From JBIKLM01 sp044375105 (GTDB lineage: Bacteria > Planctomycetota > UBA1135 > GCA-002686595): a stretch of DNA of 40,277 nucleotides. The notes below the pieces were generated by a model that worked only from the letters and a program-made list of their open reading frames with translations, was not told the DNA's origin and ran no database searches. Positions 9,907 through 17,291 of the stretch are shown here, one piece after another (position 1 is the first letter of the stretch; each line of letters opens with the position of its first letter). The position numbers were made by a program, and so were the translations under genes. The stretch lies in assembly GCA_044375105.1 (NCBI GenBank), contig JBILNK010000013.1, positions 1 through 40,277 of the forward strand. The letters are read 5' to 3'.

Positions 9907-10661
9907 GGCTTGGTGGCAGGTTTCGGGGAGCTGATGTCGAAGCCCTGCTTCCAGCGCAGGAAGCGGGCGTCGTGTTCGGCGCGCTGGGCGTATTCGCCGG
10001 CCTTGGGGTCGCTGGCCAAGGCCTCGAAGCGCTGCAAAGCCTCTGCGCTGCGGCCGAGGCGCTCGGCGCAGCGCGCCAGCCAGTGGCGCACCGCGGGCGA
10101 GTCCGGCAGACGAAGGAACTGAGCTTCGGCGCTGCGGTGGTCCCCGGACAGGTAGGCGGCGCTGGCGCTGGCCATGCTGATCTGGGTCGGCAGCTCCAGC
10201 GCCGGTGGCGCTGCGCTGGTGGAGGTTTTGGTCTTGGCCTGGCGCTCGCGTAGCGCCGGATCGAGCCCTGTGGTCGCGCCTACTGCAGTCAGCGGTGCGG
10301 GCGTCAGCAGGCTCTCGCTGTCGGGTCGGCGAGGCGGTCGCGCCCGCAGGCTCTGCAGCTCCTGCTCGAGGTCGCGTATCGAGCGCGATAGACCGATCAA
10401 CTGACTGCTGGCCTCATCCAAGCTCCAGCGCGGCGGCTCGCTGTGCTGCTGGGCAAAGCCCGTGGGCGGCACCTGGCCTGTAACGAGCTCGCGCTCCACC
10501 CGACGCAGGTTCTCGAGGGCTTTCACGGTCCGACTCCATTCACTCTCGAGTTGGGCCAACACGCCCTCGCCGCTCGGCGGCTCCTGGCCGGCCGGCAGTG
10601 CCGCGGGGACCACGCAGGCCCAGCCCAACACGAAACTCCACAGCGCGCTCGAGTTCTGCAT
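9903..10661 (-). CDS. Exported coiled-coil/TPR-like protein of unknown function
   Basis: This 252-residue protein has an N-terminal hydrophobic segment (ALWSFVLGWACVVPAALPAG) that looks like a signal peptide. A helical, possibly coiled-coil stretch follows (about 32-115, with LESEWSRTVKALENLRRVERE and IRDLEQELQSLRA), then a Ser/Thr/Pro linker and a C-terminal TPR-like part (YLSGDHRSAEAQFLRL, HWLARCAERLGRSAEALQRFEAL). Coiled coil followed by TPR recalls CpoB/YbgF of the periplasm, but the sequence does not establish homology. It is translationally joined on both sides: its ATG overlaps the preceding stop (TGATG) and its stop overlaps the kinase GTG. This places an envelope protein directly before a flagellar sensor kinase. 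Confidence 0.75.
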   Translation of the reverse strand: MQNSSALWSFVLGWACVVPAALPAGQEPPSGEGVLAQLESEWSRTVKALENLRRVERELVTGQVPPTGFAQQHSEPPRWSLDEASSQLIGLSRSIRDLEQELQSLRARPPRRPDSESLLTPAPLTAVGATTGLDPALRERQAKTKTSTSAAPPALELPTQISMASASAAYLSGDHRSAEAQFLRLPDSPAVRHWLARCAERLGRSAEALQRFEALASDPKAGEYAQRAEHDARFLRWKQGFDISSPKPATKP

Positions 10662-12109
10662 CAGTAGCGTCCTAGGAAGGCCTGCGCCGCGCGGTTGAAT
10701 TCCCGTGCACGCTGGCAGAGTTCACCGGCCAATTCGTCATTGGTTTCAGGGTCGAGGGTGCGCACGCTGGCCAGCACGGCCAGGGCCGCATCGAGGCCCG
10801 CGCTCGAGCTCAGCAAGCGAGCCAGGGACTGAGCGGCTTCCAGCCGCAGAGCGGGCGCCAACTCGTCGCCGCCCGCCAGGAGCCCCTCCCAGATCGCCTG
10901 GGCTTCGGCGGGGTCGATTTCGAGCAGGCGGCGAGCCGCCGCCCGCTGCCGTTCCGGATCCGCCGAGCGCCAATCGACGCTCAGCCCCAGCGCCAGGCGC
11001 GCATCGAAGACCAGCTCGTCGATGCCGGCAGCGGCCACCTCGGCGCCACGCTGGGCGAGCTCCTTTTCGATGAACAGCACCGAGAGCGGCTCGTCCTGGG
11101 CCAGGGCGATCTCCGCGGCGCGCCGGTAGGCTTCGGCGGCGGTCTGACCGCGCGTCTGGCGCGCGACCACCATCCAAGCACGGCCGGCCGCCGGCACGTA
11201 CTCCAGCCGTTCGAGCGCCAAGGCGCGGATCTCCATGGCTTCGACCTGCAGGTCGAGCGGGGCACCGAGGCGCTCGAGCTCGTCGAGGGTCTCGAGGGCC
11301 TCCACTGGCAGCTCCGAGCTTTCCAGGGCCCGCGCCAGCAGCAGCAGGCGCTGCCCCTTCTGGATTGGATCATTGCTGGGGCTGTCGCGCTCCAGCCGCC
11401 GCAGCATAAGGATGGTGAAGCTCGGGTTGGAGAGCTCCATCTGACAGCGAGCGAGACCTAGCCGCGCCCGCCCGCGTCGCGCGTCCTCGGCGGGCAGCTC
11501 GGTCACGCGCAGGTACAAGGTGTGGGCTTCCTCGAAACGCCCGAGCCGTGCCAGCAGATCCGCTGCCGACAACTGGGCGTCGGGAACCAGCGGTGAGCGC
11601 GGATGCGTGTCGATCAGGGACATGAAATGGAATAGAGCCGCCTCCGGATTGCCGCGTAGCAGCTCGACCTGGCCCTGATCCAAGCGTGCGCGCGCTTGCT
11701 CGCGAGCCTCGGGGAACAGACTGGTAGCCCGCAGATAGGTTGCCATGGCGCGTGCCAGCACCTCGTCGGACGGTGGCTCCTCATTGGCAGGTCGCATCAG
11801 CTTCAGGTTGGTCGGGCTCAGCTCGTAGTCAAAGCCGACGCTGCCCAGCACGTATTCGAGCACCTGCGTCAGAGGACGATCGAAGAGCTCGACCGTCACC
11901 AGCGCCGGGGCCAGATCCGGTTGGCGGGGTCCCTCGAGGATGCGTCCGGAGCGCTCGGCCAGGGAGCGCATCAGGCTCTCGAGGTTGGCGTTGGTGGCCA
12001 CCAGGGTGACGCGTTGCTCGATACCTGTTCCGGTGACCTCAACGCGCGTCGGGCGCGCCTGGGGCCAGTTTTCTTGGGTGCCCGTGAGAAGCAGCAGCAG
12101 GGCCATCAT
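10661..12109 (-). CDS. STN-like plus TPR-repeat envelope protein
   Basis: This 482-residue protein has a short hydrophobic N-terminus (MMALLLLLTG) that may be a signal sequence. A domain at about residues 29-106 resembles the STN/secretin short domain: VTLVATNANLESLMRSLAERSG, then VTVELFDRPLTQVLEYVLGSVGFDYEL and LKLM. The remaining 370 residues are helix-turn-helix TPR-type repeats (for example AALFHFMSLIDTHPRSPLVPDAQLSAADLLARLGRFEEAHTLYLRV, written here only to show the periodicity). STN domains occur in secretins and TonB-dependent receptors, but there is no secretin barrel here. A periplasmic scaffold is a reasonable inference. It overlaps both neighbours by 1-4 nt. No specific family recognised. 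Confidence 0.75.
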   Translation of the reverse strand: MMALLLLLTGTQENWPQARPTRVEVTGTGIEQRVTLVATNANLESLMRSLAERSGRILEGPRQPDLAPALVTVELFDRPLTQVLEYVLGSVGFDYELSPTNLKLMRPANEEPPSDEVLARAMATYLRATSLFPEAREQARARLDQGQVELLRGNPEAALFHFMSLIDTHPRSPLVPDAQLSAADLLARLGRFEEAHTLYLRVTELPAEDARRGRARLGLARCQMELSNPSFTILMLRRLERDSPSNDPIQKGQRLLLLARALESSELPVEALETLDELERLGAPLDLQVEAMEIRALALERLEYVPAAGRAWMVVARQTRGQTAAEAYRRAAEIALAQDEPLSVLFIEKELAQRGAEVAAAGIDELVFDARLALGLSVDWRSADPERQRAAARRLLEIDPAEAQAIWEGLLAGGDELAPALRLEAAQSLARLLSSSAGLDAALAVLASVRTLDPETNDELAGELCQRAREFNRAAQAFLGRY

Positions 12110-12852
12110 GGTTTCGATTCCTCCGCGAGCCGGGCTTCGCCTTCCAAGCGATAGCTGTCAGCCAGCATGAAATTGGCTCGCGCTTCGAGGTCGGCGCGTC
12201 GCTCGGGCGTCAGGCGATCGATGGTGCTGAGCAGCGCGTAGATCTGCCGCCGACCCAGGTCGAAGTCCCGGTTTGCCAGGCTGCGCTCGACATGGCTGAG
12301 GGAGACGCCGCTTTCGAGGGCGGCACTGGCGGCCTGCGCGGTGCCGCTTTCGAAACGTTGGATTTCCCCGCGCAGGCCCTCCTCGACGCTGGCAGCCGCC
12401 TGCTCCAGGCGCTGGCGAGCCGCTTCGAGTTCGTTGGCGCTGCGTCCTGGGCCCAGCAGGACGACGCACAGTACGAGCGCGTTGAGGCCGATCAAAGTCA
12501 GGCCAGCAATCCACACGTGGCGCGGCAATCTGCGACCAACGATTTCAGCAAGCGCCGTGCTGTAGGCGGGTACCGGTGGGGTGCTGGCAGACGGCACCGG
12601 CGCAGTGGCGCTCGACTTGGGCGACGGCGTGACGATGGTGCGCTTGAGGTTTTCGACTTCGCGCAGGAGCGTTTCGGAAACGCCCGGCCCGCGCTCCTCG
12701 TGGTCGTCATCCGCCGCGACGCCGACTGCCGCCAAGAACTGCTCCACGTCGAGCTCATCGGAACCCGAACTGCCGCGCTCCCGATTGATATCGCCGAAAT
12801 CGAACAGGTCCTCGTCTTTGTCGATGCCGAGATCGTTCGTGGATCGAGCCAT
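12106..12852 (-). CDS. Single-pass membrane protein of unknown function
   Basis: This 248-residue protein has a long acidic cytoplasmic N-terminus (about 1-110, with DKDEDLFDFGD and a Pro/Ser-rich section). One TM helix lies at about 113-134 (VWIAGLTLIGLNALVLCVVLLG), and a helical, coiled-coil-like region lies beyond the membrane at about 138-245. The start was set at the ATG at 12852, 1 nt after the preceding stop; a longer frame to 12900 overlaps that gene. The topology, long acidic tail inside and helices outside, could link cytoplasmic regulators to the STN/TPR proteins encoded next to it. No homologue is recognised. Confidence 0.75.
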   Translation of the reverse strand: MARSTNDLGIDKDEDLFDFGDINRERGSSGSDELDVEQFLAAVGVAADDDHEERGPGVSETLLREVENLKRTIVTPSPKSSATAPVPSASTPPVPAYSTALAEIVGRRLPRHVWIAGLTLIGLNALVLCVVLLGPGRSANELEAARQRLEQAAASVEEGLRGEIQRFESGTAQAASAALESGVSLSHVERSLANRDFDLGRRQIYALLSTIDRLTPERRADLEARANFMLADSYRLEGEARLAEESKP

Positions 12853-12853
12853 T

Positions 12854-13951
12854 TCAGGCGCTCCGCTTGAGGACTTGTGCACAGCTCTGCGCGGCAGCAT
12901 TCAGCACGCGGCCCAGGGTCACGGCCAGGGCGGGGGGCAGGATTTCCACGGGACGACGATTCTCGCGGGTCAGCGCGAGGAGCAGTCGACGCAGTTCGCT
13001 GGGATCCAGGAAATCGCGGTCGCTGAGGTCGGTCTGGATCGGTGCCAGGCTCTCTTCGATGGCATCTTCGAAGTCAAGCGGGACGGGGCTGAAACTTGCT
13101 GGATAGCCGATCACGCTGAATTCGATCCGGGTGCCTTGTCCGGGGGTGCTTACGCAGGCGAAGCGCTCGCATAAGCTGCGGGCGCGGATCAGGCCGCCCG
13201 CGGCGTAGGCGCGGCCGGCCGGGAAGCGGTCGAGCCCGGCGGCCTCCAGCAGGTGCTGGGTGCGTTGGTCCTCGCCCTGGAAGCCCTGCCCGCGGTCCTC
13301 GATCACGACCTCGATGCGGCCGGAGCGGGCCAGGGCCCTGAGGCGCACGGGACCCGACGCGGCCTGTGGATAGGCGTGGCGACGGGCATTCTCGTAAAGC
13401 TCTGCCAGCGCACAAAGCAGCCGGCCGCGCGCTGCCGGCCCCATTCCGGCCCAGAAGGCCAGGGATCCCAACTCGATCGTGGCCTGTTCCTGATCGCTGC
13501 GGTCGCTGGACAGCTCGAGATCCAGGCTGCGGGACCCAGCGGCGCTCGTCGACGCGGCGAGTGCCGGTCGCAACGCGGCCAGCAGTTCATCCGCCGGCGG
13601 CCGTCCGGGCAGCGCATCGCAGGCTCCGGCCTGCCAAGCCGCGCGCACTTCCGCAGCGCTGTCCGCGCCGTACAGACACCAAACGCTTCCGGCGTGCTCG
13701 GCGGTCAGCCGGCGGGCCAGCGCGAGGCCGGCGCCGGCCGCGAAGTGCGCGTGGATCCAGAGCGCGTCCGCGCGCGGCGATTTCAGGGCACTCGCGGGGT
13801 CCGCTGGGGTCTCGACCCGCAGCCCGTGGGCTTCGAAGGCCGACCGCAGGCGCTCGCGCTCGGCGCTTTGTGGTTCCAGTACGAGCGCCTGCAGCGGCGC
13901 GCCATCGCTTTCCTGGAAGGGGGCGATCGGCTCTTGGGATAGGTCGGCCAT
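12854..13951 (-). CDS. Degenerate receiver fused to anti-sigma-type ATPase
   Basis: This 365-residue protein has two parts. Residues 20-130 fold like a response-regulator receiver, but the usual acidic pair is replaced (ALVLEPQ), the phospho-acceptor Asp position reads WIHAHF, and the final Lys is Arg (LPGRPP), so phosphorylation is unlikely. Residues about 140-280 are a GHKL/HATPase_c domain with N-box AELYENARRHAY, G1 EDRGQGF and a Gly-rich G2-like YAAGGLIRARSLCE; no His-phospho-acceptor domain precedes it. This resembles anti-sigma-factor kinases (RsbW-like) rather than sensor kinases. A C-terminal region of about 85 residues is unassigned. It probably heads the long operon. Role unknown; sigma-factor control is only an inference. 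Confidence 0.75.
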   Translation of the reverse strand: MADLSQEPIAPFQESDGAPLQALVLEPQSAERERLRSAFEAHGLRVETPADPASALKSPRADALWIHAHFAAGAGLALARRLTAEHAGSVWCLYGADSAAEVRAAWQAGACDALPGRPPADELLAALRPALAASTSAAGSRSLDLELSSDRSDQEQATIELGSLAFWAGMGPAARGRLLCALAELYENARRHAYPQAASGPVRLRALARSGRIEVVIEDRGQGFQGEDQRTQHLLEAAGLDRFPAGRAYAAGGLIRARSLCERFACVSTPGQGTRIEFSVIGYPASFSPVPLDFEDAIEESLAPIQTDLSDRDFLDPSELRRLLLALTRENRRPVEILPPALAVTLGRVLNAAAQSCAQVLKRSA

Positions 13952-13990
13952 GGGGTTGGCGCGGGGGACGGGGATCCCGAGCTGTCGCGC

Positions 13991-14018
13991 CTTTCGGCAC
14001 CCCCCCCGGCAAACTTGA
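13991..14018 (-). promoter_or_regulatory. Candidate sigma-28-like promoter for the regulator/basal-body operon
   Basis: Read on the minus strand, TCAAGTTT at 14018-14011 is followed after 12 nt by GCCGAAAG at 13998-13991. The enterobacterial sigma-28 consensus is TAAAGTTT-N11-GCCGATAA, giving 7 of 8 and 6 of 8 matches, but the spacing is one base too long and the spacer holds a long G run. It lies 40 nt before the gene starting at 13951. Only a sequence match; the first gene has no clear Shine-Dalgarno. Confidence 0.35.
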
Positions 14019-14070
14019 GCTGGATGAAGGCCCCGGACCAGAACCGCTTTCCGCCCCGTAGCGACCTCCT

Positions 14071-14087
14071 GTCGGGCGATCCGACAA
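14071..14087. promoter_or_regulatory. Inverted repeat, possible operator
   Basis: TGTCGG and CCGACA are separated by 5 nt in the 165-nt gap between the inactive-activator gene and the operon it precedes. The right arm belongs to an 8-mer, ATCCGACA, that recurs in both arms of an inverted repeat upstream of fliO. It could be a regulator binding site or simply a short RNA hairpin. Confidence 0.3.
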
Positions 14088-14116
14088 CCGGGCAGGACCC
14101 GGCTCCGTGCCCGTCT

Positions 14117-15448
14117 TCAGGCGCCGACAGGCTGCTCGCGTAGCTTGGCGTACAGGGTCGAGCGGTGCAGGCCCAGCCGGCGCGCTGCCAGAGACTTGTT
14201 GTGGCCGCATTCCTCCAGCACGCGCTGGATCTGATCGCGCTCGATCTCGGCCAGGGTCAAGCTCGCGGGTGGTCTGGTCTCTGTCGCCCCGGAGCGCCGA
14301 TCGGGCCGCAGATCAGCGGGTCCCAGCGTACGACCCGCAGCCAGGAGCGCCGCCCGGCGCAGGCGCTGCTCCAGCTCGCGTAGATTGCCTGGCCAGCGCT
14401 CCTCTGCGAGGGCTTCCAGGGCATCCGGTTCCAGCTCCCAGGCTCCGCCGCCGATGTCGCGCGCCAGCCGCGCCAAGATCTCGGCGCACACGACCCCCAG
14501 ATCCTGCGGTCGTTCGCGCAGGGGCGGCAGCCACACCTCGAGCACGTTGAGGCGGTAATAGAGGTCGGCGCGCAGACTCCCGTCGGCAAGGGCCGCCTCG
14601 AGGTCGCCCTCGCAGGCGGCCAGCAGCCGCGCCTCTCCGCCCGGTTCGATTCGCACCCCGCCGCGAGCGGGTCGCCACTCCTGCAGCCAGCGCTGCAGCC
14701 GGGCTTGCGTCGCAGGGGCCAGGTGCTCCACACCCGCCAGGAACAGGCTTCCCCCCCGCGCCGCGCTCAGCAGGCCCCCGGCGCTCTCTGGGGTCCTCCC
14801 GAACAGCGTTGCGCCTGCGGCCTCCCCGCCCGTGGCGCCGGACGTCAGGCTGACGAATGGTCCCGCGGCCCGCGGCGACAGCTCGTGCAGGGCGCGCGCC
14901 GCCAGCCCGTGGCCCGAGCCGGGCTCGCCCCGGATCAACACCGTGGCCGGATGGGCCAGGGCGGCTGCGAGCAAGCGCTGGCGCAGCTGCAGCATGGCCG
15001 GCGAGGTCCCCGCGAGTCGCTGGAGCGGTCCTGAGGGGTCCTCGAGCCGGGCTCGCCAGCGCTCGCGCTCGCGCTGCCCGCGCTCCAGCGCCGTGCCCAG
15101 GCGCTGGCGCCATTCAACTAGGGTGGGGGCGCCCACGAGCACCTGATCCGCACCGTTTTCGAAGCACAGGGCCGCCCCGGCCGCATCGCGGTCATCGACC
15201 CAGCACAGGCGCGCTGGAGCTGGCTGACGGTCGGCGAGCTCGGCGAGGAGCTCGAGCAGCGCTTGGCGCCCGGCCTCCCCGGGGCTCGGCAGGCGCAGCA
15301 GGACCAGCTCGGCCTCGCCCGCTCGGGCAGCCGTCAGCAGGGACTCGGCGTCCGCGTGGCCTTCGATCGCGACCGATTCGGGCAGGGCCTCGCAAGGCGG
15401 GGCTTCCCCGCCCAGACCGGCCAGGAATAGCAATCTCTGCGCACTCAT
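14117..15448 (-). CDS. Enhancer-binding-protein-like regulator lacking ATPase motifs
   Basis: This 443-residue protein has the NtrC-family layout, receiver-like domain (about 1-110), AAA+ domain (about 145-370) and Fis-type HTH (about 400-440), but key residues are missing. Its receiver has no phospho-acceptor (LVLLRLPSPGE). The Walker A reads GEPGSGHG at 174-181, with His instead of the essential Lys. The GAFTGA loop is absent (FGRTPESAGGLLSA). The Walker B Asp-Glu is Ala-Gly (LFLAGV, 235-240). In contrast, DLYYRLNVLEVWLPPLRERPQD, WPGNLREL and the HTH (NKSLAARRLGLHRSTLYAKL) are kept. It should bind DNA without opening sigma-54 promoters, perhaps as a repressor or antagonist of the intact activator. 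No frameshift is seen. Confidence 0.88.
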   Translation of the reverse strand: MSAQRLLFLAGLGGEAPPCEALPESVAIEGHADAESLLTAARAGEAELVLLRLPSPGEAGRQALLELLAELADRQPAPARLCWVDDRDAAGAALCFENGADQVLVGAPTLVEWRQRLGTALERGQRERERWRARLEDPSGPLQRLAGTSPAMLQLRQRLLAAALAHPATVLIRGEPGSGHGLAARALHELSPRAAGPFVSLTSGATGGEAAGATLFGRTPESAGGLLSAARGGSLFLAGVEHLAPATQARLQRWLQEWRPARGGVRIEPGGEARLLAACEGDLEAALADGSLRADLYYRLNVLEVWLPPLRERPQDLGVVCAEILARLARDIGGGAWELEPDALEALAEERWPGNLRELEQRLRRAALLAAGRTLGPADLRPDRRSGATETRPPASLTLAEIERDQIQRVLEECGHNKSLAARRLGLHRSTLYAKLREQPVGA

Positions 15449-15770
15449 GGGAACACTGGCTCCTTTCGGACGCCGCCCTGTGGCGCTGGATGCCCTTCAC
15501 GGGGGGCCCGGCCCGGGAACGGGTCGCCCCCCCGCTGGCCCCCTCGGTGCGTCTCGGGAGCCGGTGGCAGCAAACCGTTCAGCTGCCGGGGGCTCCGCGC
15601 AAGCGGCGATCCCCGAACTGGAACTCGACGGGGACCACTTTTTCGCCCGGGCTCCTACAGCCGCCGGGGCCGCGGCCGAAAACAACCTTGCCGGGCGGCG
15701 GCCACCACCCGTAGACCGGCACACCTCACCGATCCGTCCCTTCTGACCCCTCACACCACGGAGGGAGGCC
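15449..15770. other. Divergent intergenic region between regulator and first flagellin
   Basis: This 322-nt region separates the minus-strand regulator from the plus-strand flagellin. It contains the sigma-28-type promoter at 15656-15682 and, at the end, the purine-rich ribosome binding site GGAGGGAGG directly before the flagellin ATG. No protein-coding signal is seen apart from a few chance frames. Confidence 0.6.
15656..15682 (+). promoter_or_regulatory. Sigma-28 (FliA) type promoter of the first flagellin
   Basis: TACA at 15656-15659 and GCCGAAAA at 15675-15682 are separated by exactly 15 nt. The known sigma-28 consensus is TAAA-N15-GCCGATAA, so 3 of 4 and 7 of 8 bases match with ideal spacing. 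The base before and after the -35 (C and G) also fit CTAAAG. It lies 88 nt upstream of the flagellin ATG, and a FliA gene is encoded in the same window. Confidence 0.6.
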
Positions 15771-16598
15771 ATGGGCCTTCGAGTCAATACCAACATCCTG
15801 TCGATGTCGGCGCAGCGCAACCTGTCGTCGATAACCACTCGCCTCGGCGACAACTTCCGTCGGCTCTCGTCCGGCCTGCGCATCGACGTCGCAGCCGACG
15901 ATCCGGCGGGTCTCGGCATTTCCGAGCGCCTGCGCAGCCAGATTCGCTCACTGAGTCAAGCTTCGCGCAATACCCAGGACGGCGTATCCCTGGTGCAGAC
16001 CGCAGAAGGCTCGATCAGTGAGGTCCTCGGCAACCTGAACCGCATGCGGGAGCTCGCAATCCAAAGCGCAAACGGTACATACTCGGATTTTGACCGCGCG
16101 ATCATTGATACCGAGTTCCAGCAGCTGATCACCGAGATCGATCGCATCGCCGACACAACCGAATTCAATAGCATCCAGCTCCTGGACGGATCTCAGGCCA
16201 CGGTGCCGATCCAGGTCGGGATCGAAGAGGGCGAGCTGATCGACGTGCCGCTCGCGGACGTCTCGGCCACTACCTTGGGCCTAAATGTCGCCGATTTCGA
16301 CCTGACCACGCTCGAGAACGCCAACGACGTCCTGGATGGTATCGACGCCGCTATCGACACCGTCAACTCGATGCGCGGCAACCTGGGCGCGATCCAGAAC
16401 CGTCTGGACTCGACCTTGCGCTCGATCCTGAACGTACGCGAAAACCTGGCCGCTGCCGAGAGCCGGATCCGCGACGTCGACGTGGCCGAGGAGACCGCCG
16501 ACCTGACGCGCAATTCGATCATGCAGCAGGCCGCCATCTCGGTCCTCTCGCAAGCCAACGCCCAGCCGCAGATCGCCCTGACTCTGCTGCAGGGCTGA
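15771..16598 (+). CDS. Flagellin 1 (short, D0/D1 only)
   Basis: This 275-residue filament subunit begins MGLRVNTNILSMSAQRNL and has the conserved flagellin N-terminal helices (RLSSGLRIDVAADDPAGLGISERLRSQIR) and C-terminal region (ESRIRDVDVAEETADLTRNSIMQQAAISVLSQANAQPQ). The variable D2/D3 outer domains are missing, giving a minimal subunit; Salmonella FliC is almost 500 residues. It is exported by the type III apparatus and polymerised under the FliD cap. A strong GGAGGGAGG ribosome binding site and a sigma-28-type promoter precede it, making it the best-equipped of the three flagellin genes. It is the most divergent of the three at the C-terminus (ends LTLLQG). Confidence 0.97.
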   Translation: MGLRVNTNILSMSAQRNLSSITTRLGDNFRRLSSGLRIDVAADDPAGLGISERLRSQIRSLSQASRNTQDGVSLVQTAEGSISEVLGNLNRMRELAIQSANGTYSDFDRAIIDTEFQQLITEIDRIADTTEFNSIQLLDGSQATVPIQVGIEEGELIDVPLADVSATTLGLNVADFDLTTLENANDVLDGIDAAIDTVNSMRGNLGAIQNRLDSTLRSILNVRENLAAAESRIRDVDVAEETADLTRNSIMQQAAISVLSQANAQPQIALTLLQG

Positions 16599-16730
16599 TC
16601 CGGCCGGCGGCTCGACGCCGCGCAGCCCCTGGACTGGCACCAGGCTTACGTGCCCAGGCACCGAGGCGGGTTCCGGGACCCGCGTAGAATCGCCGTTGGC
16701 GCCCTCAAGTGCTGGCGGCACTGGGAGAGA

Positions 16731-16746
16731 CGGCTCGTCAGAGCCG
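16731..16746 (+). repeat. Perfect hairpin CGGCTC-GTCA-GAGCCG
   Basis: Six base pairs around a 4-nt loop, about 130 nt after the flagellin 1 stop and immediately before a much stronger hairpin. The two together look like an RNA structural element. Confidence 0.55.
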
Positions 16747-16747
16747 G

Positions 16748-16796
16748 ATCGCTGAGGAGGGGGACCGCTGTGGTGGCGGTCCCCCGTTCAGCCGAT
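16748..16796 (+). terminator. Strong stem-loop after flagellin 1, possible terminator
   Basis: GGGGGACCGC (16759-16768) and GCGGTCCCCC (16776-16785) form a perfect 10-bp stem with a 7-nt loop, extended by outer pairs (CTGA with TCAG, then a few more with one bulge). There is no T-tract, so it is not a textbook intrinsic terminator; it may stabilise the upstream flagellin mRNA end. Confidence 0.5.
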
Positions 16797-17291
16797 TCTA
16801 GGCACGAGTCCGGAGGGTAAGGGGGGGAATGCCGGTGAGGGGACGCAGGGGGTGGAAGGACCGGGCACCCGCGTGGCCAGTGGCGTGGAAGGGGCTTCTG
16901 GTGTGGCCCGGTCGGCACCCTTGGGGAAACCAGAGCGGGCTCAAGCAGGGCGGGCCGGATCCGAGAACAGCTCTGCGGTCGGAGAGGCTTCGCCGCGTGC
17001 TCTGTGACAATCCGAGATCGAACCGCTGCCGACGCACGCTTCCCATCGCCGCGTCGGATCAGCTGATTTTGAATCCCCGTTAGGAACACCTGCTCGCCGC
17101 ATTCTGGCGGGCGGGTGAGCGGCACGGCGAGCGATCGCCGCCGCCGCGGCGGATGGATGCCCATGGCCGGACCCCCGCGCCAGAGCTGCCTCGTGCGGCC
17201 TCTGACGCGCCGGCCCAGGGAACCATCCGAATCGGCTCCGGAGATGGACTCCGAGGCCACCCAATGACTCCAAACCAAGGGAAATACTCAG

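Larger units (their letters stand above)
16599..17291. other. Long structured spacer between flagellins 1 and 2
   Basis: This 693-nt stretch contains no convincing ORF. It holds two tandem hairpins (see 16731-16796) and, near its end, a purine-rich AAGGGA at suitable spacing from the second flagellin ATG. A perfect 12-base palindrome, CCGCCGCGGCGG, is at 17141-17152. No clear sigma-28 promoter was found for flagellin 2, so its promoter is unidentified. Confidence 0.55.

Noticed and set aside
15536..15551. TGGCC-N8-TGCG, GG-N10-GC match upstream of flagellin 1
   Set aside because: Only the minimal spacing fits; such matches are frequent in GC-rich DNA and a much better sigma-28 site lies closer to the gene.
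16635..16650. TGGCAC followed by CAGGCTTAC, sigma-54-like, 37 nt after flagellin 1
   Set aside because: The -24 part is perfect but the invariant G of the -12 GC is A, and it lies about 640 nt before flagellin 2.
16791..16798. GCCGATTC as a sigma-28 -10 element
   Set aside because: No TAAA-like -35 lies 15 nt upstream, and the sequence is the outer arm of the hairpin.
16646..17278. 210-residue frame on the minus strand between flagellins 1 and 2
   Set aside because: Its Arg/Pro/Ser-rich composition and lack of any motif are typical of a GC-driven chance frame.
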